Assembly (NCBI RefSeq): GCF_000422465.1
Contig: NZ_KE383842.1
Coordinates: 103,040 to 167,039, forward strand
DNA length: 64,000 bases
Reading direction: 5' to 3'
Source of the DNA: Paenibacillus harenae DSM 16969
GTDB taxonomy: Bacteria > Bacillota > Bacilli > Paenibacillales > Paenibacillaceae
The notes below the pieces were generated by a model. It did not search any database. It saw only the letters and a program-made list of their open reading frames with translations, and had not been told where the DNA came from. Of the stretch, positions 26,312-35,394 are shown in pieces. Every line of letters starts with the position of its first letter. Position 1 is the first letter of the stretch. The translations under genes and the position numbers were made by a program.

Positions 26312-26352
26312 CAGCCTGCCGGGAAAAGTTGCCCGGCGGGCTGTAATTTTAT
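26312..26352 (+). terminator. Terminator of the SWIM-SNF2 operon
   Basis: Twelve-bp stem CAGCCTGCCGGG/CCCGGCGGGCTG with one T-G pair, an 8-nt loop, then TAATTTTAT. Confidence 0.8.
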
Positions 26353-26483
26353 CCCTCCCCGCGAAAATAAGAGAATTGTATCCCTTACTTATCGTATTTT
26401 CGACCTCCTGCATGACGGATAGGGCTGCCTATAATAAAGGTGCGAGACAAACAAGCAACACTATAAACGAGGAGGTCTGTACA

Positions 26484-27848
26484 ATGAAAAGAAGCTTTAC
26501 CCTGATTGCCGCCTTAATGGTATCCATTCTGCTCGTTGTATCCGCTTGCGGATCGAACAATGTTGAACAGCCGAATAACTCCGGCTCCGAGGGCACGGAA
26601 AAACCGGCTGAAACGACAACGCCCGTCGAAGAGGCCAAAGAGGTAACGCTATCCCTCCGCCATACGCAAATCAAAGAAACAAGCAAAACCCGTTTGAAAA
26701 TATTAGAAGACGTCGTTGCGAAGACGGAGCAGGAGAACGAAGGCTTAACGTTCAAGCTTGAGGGCATCGACGAAATCGTTAACCGCGACCAGAAGCTGAA
26801 GGCGGAAATGGCTGCCGGCAATCCTCCGGACATTTTCGAAGTATTCGGCGGCGCCGACCTGAAGCTGTATGTCAAAGCGGAGCGAATGCTTGATCTGACG
26901 CTGATCCTCGATGAGCTTGGCATTAAAGACAAATTCGCGAGCTTGTCCGAGTTTACGATCGACGGCAAAGTATACGGCTTGCCGTTCGGCGGCTACAGCG
27001 AAGCGATTTTTTACAATAAAAAGATATTCAGCGAGTTGGGTCTGGAGATCCCGACGACTTGGGAGCAGCTGCTGGATATATCCGGGAAAATGAAAGCAGC
27101 CGGCTATACGCCGTTTGGCCTTGCCGCCAAGGATGCCTGGGTAAACGGGATGCTGTGGAACTCGATCATGGAGCGGCATACCGGTATGGACGCGATGAAC
27201 AAGGTCGTAACCGGCGAAGCGAAATGGACGGACGAGAACTTTATTAAAGGCTTCACGGCTTACAGCGAGCTCGCCCTGAAAGACTATTTCACCAAGGGCG
27301 CGCTCGGGCTTGCCTACGCGGATCAAGGAGCGCAGCTGCTGTCCGGCAAAGCCGCAATGGTATTCACAGGCTCATGGGACGCGAACCGGTTCACAAGCGA
27401 CGAAGCCGGCGACTTGAAGGGGCAAATCGGCTACTTCGCATTTCCGTCCATCGCAGGCGGCGCAGGTGATCAAACGTCGATCAACGCCTCATACTCGAAC
27501 GGCTTCGGCTTCTCGGCTAACCTGAGCGAGGATCAAATTGCCGCCGTGAAAAAATTTATCGCCAACTTCTTTAATGAAGACATTCAAAAACGGACGTTGA
27601 TTGAAGATAAGCTGCTTCCATCCATGAAGCTTTCCGATTTGTCGGGTGTAGACCCGCTTATTTCCGAGGTGCTTACCGTGATGGCTAACGCTTCGAGCTC
27701 ATGGCCGGCCTTCGACTCGATTACGCAGCCGGCGGTAACGGCTGAGATCGGCGTCGGCATCCAGGAGCTGATCGGCAAAGTGAGTACGCCGGAGAAGGTT
27801 GCGGCCAAAATTCAAGCCGCGCAGGAGGCAGCCAACTCCGCTCAATAA
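26484..27848 (+). CDS. Sugar ABC transporter substrate-binding lipoprotein
   Basis: A 454-residue family 1 solute-binding protein. Signal peptide MKRSFTLIAALMVSILLVVS with lipobox VSAC, lipid-attached Cys22, then an acidic Ser/Thr/Pro linker and the binding fold (NPPDIFEVFGGADLKLYV, GLPFGGYSEAIFYNKKIF, GKAAMVFTGSWDANRF). ATG 26484 follows CGAGGAGG; in-frame codons further upstream lack a ribosome site and would spoil the signal peptide. It delivers a sugar, probably an oligosaccharide, to the two permeases encoded downstream. A hairpin after the gene would keep its transcript more abundant than the permease part. Confidence 0.92.
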   Translation: MKRSFTLIAALMVSILLVVSACGSNNVEQPNNSGSEGTEKPAETTTPVEEAKEVTLSLRHTQIKETSKTRLKILEDVVAKTEQENEGLTFKLEGIDEIVNRDQKLKAEMAAGNPPDIFEVFGGADLKLYVKAERMLDLTLILDELGIKDKFASLSEFTIDGKVYGLPFGGYSEAIFYNKKIFSELGLEIPTTWEQLLDISGKMKAAGYTPFGLAAKDAWVNGMLWNSIMERHTGMDAMNKVVTGEAKWTDENFIKGFTAYSELALKDYFTKGALGLAYADQGAQLLSGKAAMVFTGSWDANRFTSDEAGDLKGQIGYFAFPSIAGGAGDQTSINASYSNGFGFSANLSEDQIAAVKKFIANFFNEDIQKRTLIEDKLLPSMKLSDLSGVDPLISEVLTVMANASSSWPAFDSITQPAVTAEIGVGIQELIGKVSTPEKVAAKIQAAQEAANSAQ

Positions 27849-27881
27849 GAGCCAGCTTTTCAAATCGACTCCGATGGGCGA

Positions 27882-27919
27882 GAGGGTGTCCTTCCTTCCT
27901 GAAGGGCGCCCTCTTTTTT
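27882..27919 (+). terminator. Attenuating hairpin between binding-protein and permease genes
   Basis: GAGGGTGTCCTTC pairs fully (two G-T pairs) with GAAGGGCGCCCTC around a 6-nt loop, followed by six T. The permease start is 22 nt beyond, so this is probably partial termination within the operon. Confidence 0.75.
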
Positions 27920-27940
27920 AAATAAATGGAGGGGGAAGCC

Positions 27941-28822
27941 ATGAACAAAGCGCTTAAAAATCCATTCACCTATATCGCGTTCATCGTTCCGACGCTCGCG
28001 TTGTATGCGGTATTTTTCGTATATCCGGTTATCGTATCGTTTTATTACGGTTTTTTTAAGTGGGACGGCATTACGGATAAAGTGTTTACGGGCTTAGACA
28101 ACTTTGCGCGGCTTTGGAACGATGAAGTATTCCGCAAGGCTTTGGCGAACAATTTTTATTTTATGGCGTTTTCCTTGGTCGTAAATATTCCGCTCGTGTT
28201 CCTTCTATCGATTATCATCAGCAAAGTGGGACGCATGCGCGACTTTTACAAATCGGCCGTCTTTGTTCCGGTCGTCATCTCGACGGCAACGGTCGCGATT
28301 TTGTTCGGGGTGCTGTATAACTACGACTCGGGCATGATCAACCAGTTTATCCGCCTCGTTGCGCCGGACGATTGGGCGCGCGAATGGCTGTCTGATCCGA
28401 AGCTTGCGATGCTGTCGATCCTGATCGCCAATGCGTGGCAAAATATCGGTTTCTTCATCGTCTTATGCTTGGCCGCTATACTGAACATTCCGAAGGAAAT
28501 CGTGGAAGCCGCGAAAATCGACGGCGTCAACGGCTGGCAGGAAACCTGGACCATTACGCTGCCGCTGGTCAGGCCGATCTTGTTCGTTATGCTTCTGCTT
28601 ACCGTTTCGGGAACGATGAAGGTACTGGATATCGTCCAAATTATGACGAACGGCGGACCGTTTCAATCAACGGAAGTGATGTCGACCTATATGCTGAAGG
28701 TTGGCTTTCGTTCAATGGAGCTTGGCTACGGCAGCGCGATCGGCGTCGCGATGTTTATTCTGATTTTAGTGCTGACCGGCATGCTGCAGCTTATGACGAG
28801 ACGCGAGGAGGTGCAGTATTGA
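27941..28822 (+). CDS. Sugar ABC transporter permease, MalF/LacF type
   Basis: A 293-residue inner-membrane permease with six helices and the cytoplasmic EAA loop (IVEAAKIDGVNGWQETWTIT). N-terminus NPFTYIAFIVPTLALYAVFF is typical of the carbohydrate uptake 1 family. ATG 27941 has TGGAGGGGGAAG upstream. It overlaps the second permease by 1 nt. No ATPase is encoded here; such systems in Firmicutes share a multitask ATPase (MsmX-like). Confidence 0.9.
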   Translation: MNKALKNPFTYIAFIVPTLALYAVFFVYPVIVSFYYGFFKWDGITDKVFTGLDNFARLWNDEVFRKALANNFYFMAFSLVVNIPLVFLLSIIISKVGRMRDFYKSAVFVPVVISTATVAILFGVLYNYDSGMINQFIRLVAPDDWAREWLSDPKLAMLSILIANAWQNIGFFIVLCLAAILNIPKEIVEAAKIDGVNGWQETWTITLPLVRPILFVMLLLTVSGTMKVLDIVQIMTNGGPFQSTEVMSTYMLKVGFRSMELGYGSAIGVAMFILILVLTGMLQLMTRREEVQY

Positions 28823-29667
28823 TGGCCCGATTGCGTAATGGACAATGGTGGATGCATATTTTATTGCTCGGATATGTCGCGGCCGTGCTGTTCCCGCTTG
28901 TCTGGCTGTTCATGTCCTCGTTCAAATCGAACCGCGAGATTACGGCGAATACTTGGGGACTGCCGACACGCTTCAGCTTCGAGAATTATGCGGCAGCTTG
29001 GGAATCGGCGAATATCGGCAAATATGCGCTGAACAGCGCTTATGTCACGTTGGCGGCCTGCGTGCTGACCTTGCTGTTCGCGGCTATGACCTCGTTTGCG
29101 ATTTCCCGGATGAAATATACGAGAACGAACAAAGCGGTCTATCTATTTATTTTGCTGGGGCTAATCGTTCCTCCCGGGGCGCTGTTTATTCCCTTATACC
29201 GGTTGATTCAAGGCATAGAGCTGTTCGGACAGCCGCTTTATAATACGCATTTGTCGTTAATTTTGGTATACTGCACATATGCATTGCCGATTACGGTATT
29301 TATCATCTATGCTTTTATGTTATCCATCCCGAACGAGCTGGAGGAAGCGGGCATAATCGACGGGCTCGGAGCTTCCGGGCTGTTCTTCCGGATCATTGTG
29401 CCGATCTCGCTTCCGGCGATTGTAACGGTGTTTATTTTGAATTTTATCGGAAACTGGAATGAATATATTTTATCGCAGCTTTTCATAACATCGGAGTCTC
29501 TCAAAACGCTGCCCACCGGCATGGCGACCTTTAACGACGGTTATCGCACCAACTTCGCCTCGCTGTCCGCTGCGGTCATTATGAGCATTATTCCCGTGCT
29601 GGCTGTCTATGTGTTCCTCCAGCGTCAAATTATTGAGGGCATGACGGCAGGCAGCGTTAAAGGATAA
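28822..29667 (+). CDS. Sugar ABC transporter permease, MalG/LacG type
   Basis: A 281-residue permease with six helices. The first is LLLGYVAAVLFPLVWLFMSS, followed by SFKSNREI, and the EAA loop is ELEEAGIIDGLGASGLFFRI. ATG 28822 overlaps the preceding TGA and follows GAGGAGGTG; a longer frame upstream lies inside the first permease gene in another frame and is rejected. Pairs with the MalF-type permease. Confidence 0.9.
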   Translation: MARLRNGQWWMHILLLGYVAAVLFPLVWLFMSSFKSNREITANTWGLPTRFSFENYAAAWESANIGKYALNSAYVTLAACVLTLLFAAMTSFAISRMKYTRTNKAVYLFILLGLIVPPGALFIPLYRLIQGIELFGQPLYNTHLSLILVYCTYALPITVFIIYAFMLSIPNELEEAGIIDGLGASGLFFRIIVPISLPAIVTVFILNFIGNWNEYILSQLFITSESLKTLPTGMATFNDGYRTNFASLSAAVIMSIIPVLAVYVFLQRQIIEGMTAGSVKG

Positions 29668-29742
29668 CGGGACTGCCGGAATAGCGCTGATAGAATAGCT
29701 TCGTGAACGTGACATAAATGATGCGAGAGGAGCCCCCCGTCT

Positions 29743-31554
29743 TTGAACCTCAGACCGAAGCTGATGCTTGCCTTTATTCTCCTCATTATTATACCGATGA
29801 TCGGACTGGGGATTGTCTCCTTCCTTCATTCGGAGACGCTGCTGGAGAAAAAATATAGCGGGCAAACCGAAATTTCGCTCAAGGCCGTGGGCGGTAACAT
29901 CCGCTATTTCTTCCGCGAGCTGGACCAGCTGTCAGATGGGAATCTGACCAGTCCGGAGGTGCAGGACACGCTGAAGTACAGTACGAATACCGCCGGTGAC
30001 GCCAGCGCCCTTATCAAAATCAACCAAGCGGAAAAGGAAATGAACCGTATCCTTTTCCAGCATCCGGCCGTCAGCTTTGTCGTGCTGTATGCCAAGGACG
30101 GCACCATGTTCCGCACTTTCCGCAACGATCCGACCACCTTCAAGCCGATCTCGTTCGATCTGCTTCAACAGCACTCCGCCTACAAGGATATATTGCGGCT
30201 AGGGGGGCGGCCGCTCTGGATCGGCCCGTACGAGCAGCGGGAACTGTCGGGCGTAGAACCGCCTCTCTTCACGCAAATCCGGCTCGTCAAGGATATTGCG
30301 ACCTTCAATGATTTGGGCGTTATGGTCACGCAGTACAAAACCGAAGAGGTATACGGCATGCTGAAGGAATTTCAAAATCCGGAGTCGGACGGCGAAGAGA
30401 CGCGTTACGTCATTGTCAACAAATCCGGCCTTATCCTGTTGGACAGCCGCAAGGAGATCGAGGGGGAGAGCATTACTGGGTATACGGACGCGCTGCCGCA
30501 CAACACCGTGAGCTACGCCAGCTCGCGCGAGAAGTTCGGAAGCGTTGACAGTCTCGTCTCCGCGTACCAGCTTGACCGCAACGGGTGGGTGCTGGTTTCG
30601 GTGAAATCCTGGAATTCGCTGACTAACGAGAATGTCCGGTTCGTTCAATGGATCGGGATGATAACCGTATTGGGGCTCCTGTCAGCCGTACTTTTTAATG
30701 TTTTCTTCGTGAACCGGGTGGCCAAATCGATCATTAAGGTCGTCCGCAAAATGAGGCTTGTCGAGCAAGGGCTTCTGGACATACGGGTAAGCGCGAATGG
30801 CAAGGACGAAACGGTGCTGCTTGCAAACAGCTTTAACAGCATGGTTGAGCGCATCGGCAATCTGTTAAGCGAAGTGCGGAGAGAGCAGGAGCGCAAGCAG
30901 CATGCGGAAATGATGCTTATGCAGGCACAGATTAAGCCGCATTTCCTGTTCAACACACTGGAATCGATCAATGCCCTTGCCGCACAGAACGAAGGCGGCA
31001 AAATTATGCTGATGGTCCGGAGGCTCAGCAATCTGCTTCGCGCGAGCATGCATCATTCGGAAGAGATTAGGCTCAGTCAGGAAATCGAGCATGTCCGGAG
31101 CTACTTGGATATTCAGAAATACCGCTTCGAGGAGTTATTCTCTTATGAGCTGAATGTGCAGGAGGAGGCTCTTGACTATACGATTTTGAAGCTTACGCTG
31201 CAACCGCTTGTAGAGAACAGCATTCAGCACGGTTTCGAGGGTTATGCGGACGGAGAAGGTGTCATTTCGATTGATGTATCCACCACGCGGCATCATATTG
31301 TGATTATGGTAAGCGATAACGGGATTGGAATGAATGCGGAGACGCTTCGTAAGCTTGCCTTCGGCTGGCATGCCCCGGGCAAGCAGCCGAATGAAGCGGA
31401 GCGGGGCGAGCGCAGGGGACTTGGGCTTCGCAATGTAGCCGATAGGCTGCGCATCCATTACGGTCCCGCTTACGGTCTATGGGTTTGCAGTGAAGAGGGC
31501 AGCGGCACAACGATTCGCTGCGTCATTCCAAAGAGCAGAGGTGATCTGAGATGA
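29743..31554 (+). CDS. YesM-type sensor histidine kinase
   Basis: A 603-residue kinase. Helix at about residues 6-28, an extracytoplasmic cache-like sensor to about 300, a second helix at about 303-323, HAMP (SIIKVVRKMRLVEQGLLDIR), then the His_kinase domain with MQAQIKPHFLFNTLESIN (phospho-His) and an ATPase domain with QPLVENSIQHGFEGY and RRGLGLRNVADRLRIHYG. The start is TTG 29743, 10 nt after GAGAGGAG. It overlaps the response regulator gene by 4 nt. With the transporter upstream, it probably senses the transported sugar and controls that operon. Confidence 0.9.
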   Translation: MNLRPKLMLAFILLIIIPMIGLGIVSFLHSETLLEKKYSGQTEISLKAVGGNIRYFFRELDQLSDGNLTSPEVQDTLKYSTNTAGDASALIKINQAEKEMNRILFQHPAVSFVVLYAKDGTMFRTFRNDPTTFKPISFDLLQQHSAYKDILRLGGRPLWIGPYEQRELSGVEPPLFTQIRLVKDIATFNDLGVMVTQYKTEEVYGMLKEFQNPESDGEETRYVIVNKSGLILLDSRKEIEGESITGYTDALPHNTVSYASSREKFGSVDSLVSAYQLDRNGWVLVSVKSWNSLTNENVRFVQWIGMITVLGLLSAVLFNVFFVNRVAKSIIKVVRKMRLVEQGLLDIRVSANGKDETVLLANSFNSMVERIGNLLSEVRREQERKQHAEMMLMQAQIKPHFLFNTLESINALAAQNEGGKIMLMVRRLSNLLRASMHHSEEIRLSQEIEHVRSYLDIQKYRFEELFSYELNVQEEALDYTILKLTLQPLVENSIQHGFEGYADGEGVISIDVSTTRHHIVIMVSDNGIGMNAETLRKLAFGWHAPGKQPNEAERGERRGLGLRNVADRLRIHYGPAYGLWVCSEEGSGTTIRCVIPKSRGDLR

Positions 31555-33176
31555 CCGGCAACGTGCTTCTGGTCGACGATGAAGCGCATATTACGCGAAA
31601 TCTGGAAAAGGTTATTCCCTGGGAAATGCTTGGACTGACGGTTACAGGTACAGCCAAAAACGGCGCAGAAGCGCTAGAACTGATGGAACAAACCCATTAT
31701 GATCTGCTTCTATGCGATATTCGCATGCCGGTGATGGACGGATTGGAGCTCGTTCGCCATCTTCGCGACAGAGGGGCAACGTGTGACATTATTATGCTTA
31801 CGGGCTACCAGGATTTCGCCTATACGCGGGCGGCGATTCAATATGGAGTGAACGATTACGTATTGAAGCCGATTCCCTACGATGAGCTGACAGGGGTGAT
31901 TGCCCGTATCATGGCCTATCAGCGGAATAAGCAGAAGCAGATGCTGGAAGAGAAGCTGAAGCTTGACCGGATTATCGATCTGGCGAGCGAGAAGATATTA
32001 TACGACATTATGATGGACTACACGGTCGTAACAGGAGACAATTGGCTGCTGACCGGAGACGAACAGCAGCTGAAGCAGAAGCAGTTCGTACTTATCGTTC
32101 TTGATCTCGATGTCAGCTCCGAGAGGACGAGGGATTGGCGCGATTGGCCGGATAAGGAGCGGAAGCTCTGGAATTTTGCCGTCTGTAACGTGCTTCGCGA
32201 GAAACTGCAGCAGAATGGCCTGCATCATGCGGTCATCCAAATCCGTGACGGGGAATGGTGTGTTCTTATTGAAAAGGAACAATCTGAGGCATTTGACCGG
32301 AATGAATTTCAGCAATGGGCCGATATGCTGCTTGCAGCCGTTAACAGTCATGCGAAGCTGTCGTTATCGGCAGGAATCTACTGTGAATTCGCATCGGTAG
32401 AAGGCTTATCGAAAGCCTACAAGCAGGTGCAGCAGGGGATTCAGCTAACGCCTGACCATGATGTCATTGCATTCTATCCTTCCTCTAACCCAAATACCTC
32501 GCATGTCGACCAAGCTATCTGGGATATGGCGGAGAGCATGATCGGCGCGGTGAAGCGCGGCGACTCCGCTATGGTAGACACCCTGCTGTCGAATATCTCC
32601 AAGCGGCTGCGGCAGATGAATGAATCCTCTCTCGGACGGGTGGAACCGCTGCTTCATTTCTTTGTCCTGCATCTCATGCGCGAAATGAAGGAATGGGGCA
32701 TCTTCTCGAAGGAGCAGGAGGATGCGCTGTGGCGCCGGCTCGACCGCCGCTTCGGGATCAAGGATTTATTATCCGTTATTCGTCAGGTGATGAATACGGT
32801 GTCGGAGATGTCGATGGATAAGAAGAAGCAGTCGGAGCGTTCCATGGCGGAGGCGAAGTCGTTTCTCGATCGCAACCTATACCGCGACCTCAGCGTGGAC
32901 GAGACGGCGGCGCATGTTGGCCTTAGTTCCTCTTATTTCAGTCTGCTGTTTAAACAAACATTCGGGGAAACGTTCATCGAATACGTGACGAGGCAGCGGA
33001 TGGAGAGGGCGAAGTCGATGCTGGCGCGCACGCAGAAGAGCGTCGCCCAGATCGCCAAGGAGGTCGGGTATGCGGAACGAAGATATTTCACGAAAGTATT
33101 TATGAAATATTCAGGCGAGAATCCGACCGAATTCCGAAGCAAGACGCAGGAAGCGGCATTTGAAGAGCCTGAGTGA
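31551..33176 (+). CDS. YesN-type response regulator with AraC DNA-binding domain
   Basis: A 541-residue regulator. The receiver domain (1-120) has phospho-acceptor Asp in LLCDIRMPVMDG and Lys in YVLKPIPYDEL. A long middle region (about 130-420) has no clear motif. The C-terminal AraC pair of helix-turn-helices starts at about 435 (DETAAHVGLSSSYFSLLFKQ; VAQIAKEVGYAERRYFTKVF). ATG 31551 overlaps the kinase stop. Likely target: the ABC sugar operon at 26484. Confidence 0.92.
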   Translation: MTGNVLLVDDEAHITRNLEKVIPWEMLGLTVTGTAKNGAEALELMEQTHYDLLLCDIRMPVMDGLELVRHLRDRGATCDIIMLTGYQDFAYTRAAIQYGVNDYVLKPIPYDELTGVIARIMAYQRNKQKQMLEEKLKLDRIIDLASEKILYDIMMDYTVVTGDNWLLTGDEQQLKQKQFVLIVLDLDVSSERTRDWRDWPDKERKLWNFAVCNVLREKLQQNGLHHAVIQIRDGEWCVLIEKEQSEAFDRNEFQQWADMLLAAVNSHAKLSLSAGIYCEFASVEGLSKAYKQVQQGIQLTPDHDVIAFYPSSNPNTSHVDQAIWDMAESMIGAVKRGDSAMVDTLLSNISKRLRQMNESSLGRVEPLLHFFVLHLMREMKEWGIFSKEQEDALWRRLDRRFGIKDLLSVIRQVMNTVSEMSMDKKKQSERSMAEAKSFLDRNLYRDLSVDETAAHVGLSSSYFSLLFKQTFGETFIEYVTRQRMERAKSMLARTQKSVAQIAKEVGYAERRYFTKVFMKYSGENPTEFRSKTQEAAFEEPE

Positions 33177-33185
33177 GTTATAGCG

Positions 33186-33218
33186 GCCCGGAACAGACTA
33201 ATTGTTCCGGGCTGTTTT
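33186..33218 (+). terminator. Terminator after the YesN-type regulator
   Basis: GCCCGGAACA/TGTTCCGGGC stem (10 bp), short loop, then TGTTTTG. Confidence 0.8.
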
Positions 33219-33266
33219 GCGATTTCCGTTATTACGGCCAACCGGTAAGGCTCCCAAAAAATCCCC

Positions 33267-33622
33267 AATCAGAGGTAAAAGTGCCGTTCATTTCGCTCGT
33301 ATGACGAGTGTTGGGCGAATCAAAGGTAAAAGTGCCGTTCATTTCGCTCGTATGGCGATTGCTAGGCGAATCAAAGGTAAAAGTGCCGTTCATTTCGCTC
33401 GTATGACGATTGCTAGGCGAATCAAAGGTAAAAATGCCGTTCATTTCGCTCGTATGACGATAGTTGGGCGAATCAAAGGTAAAAGTGCCGTTCATTTCGC
33501 ACGTATGGCGATTGTTGGGGAATCAAAGGTAAAAGTGCCGTTCATTTCGCTCGTATGGCGATTGTTGGGCGAATCAAAGGTAAAAGTGCCGTTCATTTCG
33601 CTCGTATGACGATTGTTGGGCG
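33267..33622. repeat. Seven-copy 51-bp tandem repeat
   Basis: Contiguous units begin at 33267, 33318, 33369, 33420, 33471, 33521 and 33572. Six are 51 bp; the fifth is 50 bp (GTTGGGG instead of GTTGGGCG, and CGCACG instead of CGCTCG). A stub of an eighth starts at 33623 (AATCAGGG). Typical unit: AATCAAAGGTAAAAGTGCCG, then TTCATTTCGCTCGTATGGCG, then ATTGCTAGGCG, with variation mostly in the last third. Because 51 is divisible by 3, both strands show repetitive open frames, which I do not accept as genes. Lies between a terminator and the convergent HD gene. Confidence 0.93.
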
Positions 33623-33787
33623 AATCAGGGTATTTAATCGAACGCCTGATCATGGAGCTGAATATTCAGAACCTGAATCGAAGTCTTTAATATAATCTTA
33701 GATCGAAGACGACTTCAAAAAAAAAACTCAGATGGAAGTTAAACGAATGTCCGTTCATCAAATGTCCTTCAACATATCTGCTTCCTC

Positions 33788-34933
33788 TTAAGATTGCCCG
33801 ATCAAGTTGGAGTAGGTCAGATCATGCAGGATATAAGCCAGAAAGAAGATAACGCAAGGGTTCTCGTAGCGGTGCTGGATCGTCAGAAGCTGGTTATAAT
33901 AGGTATCGGCGTAATGGGGATTATTGCGCATCTCGAGGCTGGCTTTAATTAAAGCGTCGAGCTTATCGGCAATATCGACCATTTCACCCTCGTTATTATC
34001 GGATTTGCTGTGCACCATAAAATCAATCAGATCCTCGTGGAACCATTCCGGCAGCTTGCTTACCATCAACAATGCCGTTTCCTGTTCGTATTGCTCGAAG
34101 GCCCGTTTAATTTCTTCGTTGTTATGCTTGAACTTGGATACGACGTCGCCGGACAGCGCTTCGGGCAAATCATGCAGAACGGCTTTGGCCAGCAGCTTGT
34201 ACAGGTCGATGCTCTTGTTCCCGAAGCGATGAATCTCAAGCAAGCCGTTGAACAGCGCGAGCGAGGCGACCCGGAAGGTATGCGTCGCGTCATTATCCGG
34301 AACGAGGTTATAGCTGCCGTTCCATCTTTTGACCGTATCGAGATTCATGATGTATTGAATAAATTCATAGAAGCCTTCCTGCTTGTCGAATTCCATCAGC
34401 AGCCAGCCGATTGACGGAATCTCCGTCTTCAGCAAAGCCTCCCTAAGCTCCTCCCGTTTGTGATGGAAGAAGGGATTCGTATCGAAGAGCGACTCCCGGT
34501 GGCAGTATAGGAAAGCGTCCAGCATATCGATGGCATCGACCAATTGTCCTGTCGGCGTGTCGTCCTGCGCATTCACGATAAAATCAAACGCAGCAGGCTG
34601 AAGCGATTTTGACAGATAGGACACGATTTCCTTGCTCAGCTCCGACTCGTAGCTGCGGATATGGCTCATGACAAGCGATTCCTTCTTCGTCACGTATTTA
34701 ATCGAGCCCGTTCCCGTATTTTTCAAATCCGCCCAGAGGCATCTCGCAAGCAGCTTCAATTTATCCATCGGACGGTTAACGATTTTCTCCTCAATGATCC
34801 CGATCAGGATGGCCAAGGCGGCGCACCGGAAGCTGTGGCTCGCGGCATTATCCTCGAAGCGCGGGGCATATTCGCTCCAGCGCGGCACATACTGCATACG
34901 GATGATCGTGCTCGTAAATTTCCCGTTTTTCAT
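33788..34933 (-). CDS. Tandem HD-domain protein (YfbR-type), first repeat degenerate
   Basis: A 381-residue soluble protein built of two related halves. The C-terminal half has a complete HD set: DATHTFRVASLA (His), AVLHDLPEALSGDV (His-Asp and Glu), and DIADKLDALIKA (late Asp), as in YfbR-type nucleotidases and related HD phosphohydrolases. The N-terminal half matches in pattern (ASHSFRCAALAIL; CLWADLKNTGTGSI; DAIDMLDAFLY), but the His of the HD pair is replaced by Ala, so that copy is probably inactive. ATG 34933 has AAAGGAGCG upstream and was chosen over 34978. A long palindrome lies about 85 nt upstream. Substrate unknown; a deoxynucleotide or a signalling nucleotide is possible. Confidence 0.8.
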   Translation of the reverse strand: MKNGKFTSTIIRMQYVPRWSEYAPRFEDNAASHSFRCAALAILIGIIEEKIVNRPMDKLKLLARCLWADLKNTGTGSIKYVTKKESLVMSHIRSYESELSKEIVSYLSKSLQPAAFDFIVNAQDDTPTGQLVDAIDMLDAFLYCHRESLFDTNPFFHHKREELREALLKTEIPSIGWLLMEFDKQEGFYEFIQYIMNLDTVKRWNGSYNLVPDNDATHTFRVASLALFNGLLEIHRFGNKSIDLYKLLAKAVLHDLPEALSGDVVSKFKHNNEEIKRAFEQYEQETALLMVSKLPEWFHEDLIDFMVHSKSDNNEGEMVDIADKLDALIKASLEMRNNPHYADTYYNQLLTIQHRYENPCVIFFLAYILHDLTYSNLIGQS

Positions 34934-35015
34934 CGCTTTCGCTCCTTTACATATAAACATAAGAATGCTGCCGTTCATCCGAAGGATAGATCGTCTATGT
35001 TCTTAGTGCTTATTA

Positions 35016-35037
35016 TGTTATATGGTACCATATAACA
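35016..35037. promoter_or_regulatory. 22-bp perfect palindrome, probable operator
   Basis: The core GTTATATGGTACCATATAAC (35017-35036) is a perfect inverted repeat, extended by T and A on each side. It sits 83 nt upstream of the HD-protein start codon in an AT-rich segment, a usual place for a dimeric repressor. The binding protein is not encoded nearby as far as I can tell. Confidence 0.55.
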
Positions 35038-35394
35038 CTCTATATGCTATACGAGTATATGCTTATAAAATGTACTGGAAATTTAAATGGATCATTGAAA
35101 AAGAGGAAAACCGATTTTAGTTTCTGAAGCAATAAATGATTCCTCTGCCAAAAGTCGATGTACCCGTTGAAACGGCACTAACTGGGAGACTTTAACAACC
35201 TTTCTAAAAGGTTTTGAAGATATTGCGCTAGCGGAGAACGAACAGTTCCCCGCGGGAACCGTTCCTTGTTTTTATTTATCTAACGGAGGATAATTCAATA
35301 ACTCGACGAATTGATGTAAGTTGGAGTTTTTCTATGAAGTTCATACATAGGACAATTCGTTGAATTACGAAGCTAATAAAGGAAGTGATATATC
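35038..35394. other. AT-rich intergenic stretch with an orphan terminator
   Basis: No supported gene. At 35240-35272 a hairpin (GAAC-GTTCCC / GGGAAC-GTTC with one mismatch) is followed by CTTGTTTTTA, a terminator form facing right with no gene before it. At 35303-35313 and 35352-35362 lie inverted copies of roughly CGACGAATTG/CAATTCGTTG. These may be leftovers of a lost gene or a leader of the gpsA-like pseudogene. Confidence 0.4.

Noticed and set aside
33202..33609. Repetitive plus-strand ORF (135 codons) and its minus-strand counterpart across the 51-bp repeats
   Set aside because: Both are by-products of a 3-divisible tandem repeat, with no ribosome site and frame broken by the 50-bp unit.
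33267..33622. CRISPR array
   Set aside because: Units are contiguous with no unique spacers, the period is constant, and no cas genes are present.
35038..35394. T-box or other riboswitch before the gpsA-like gene
   Set aside because: A terminator hairpin is present but no T-box sequence or other conserved riboswitch core could be recognised.
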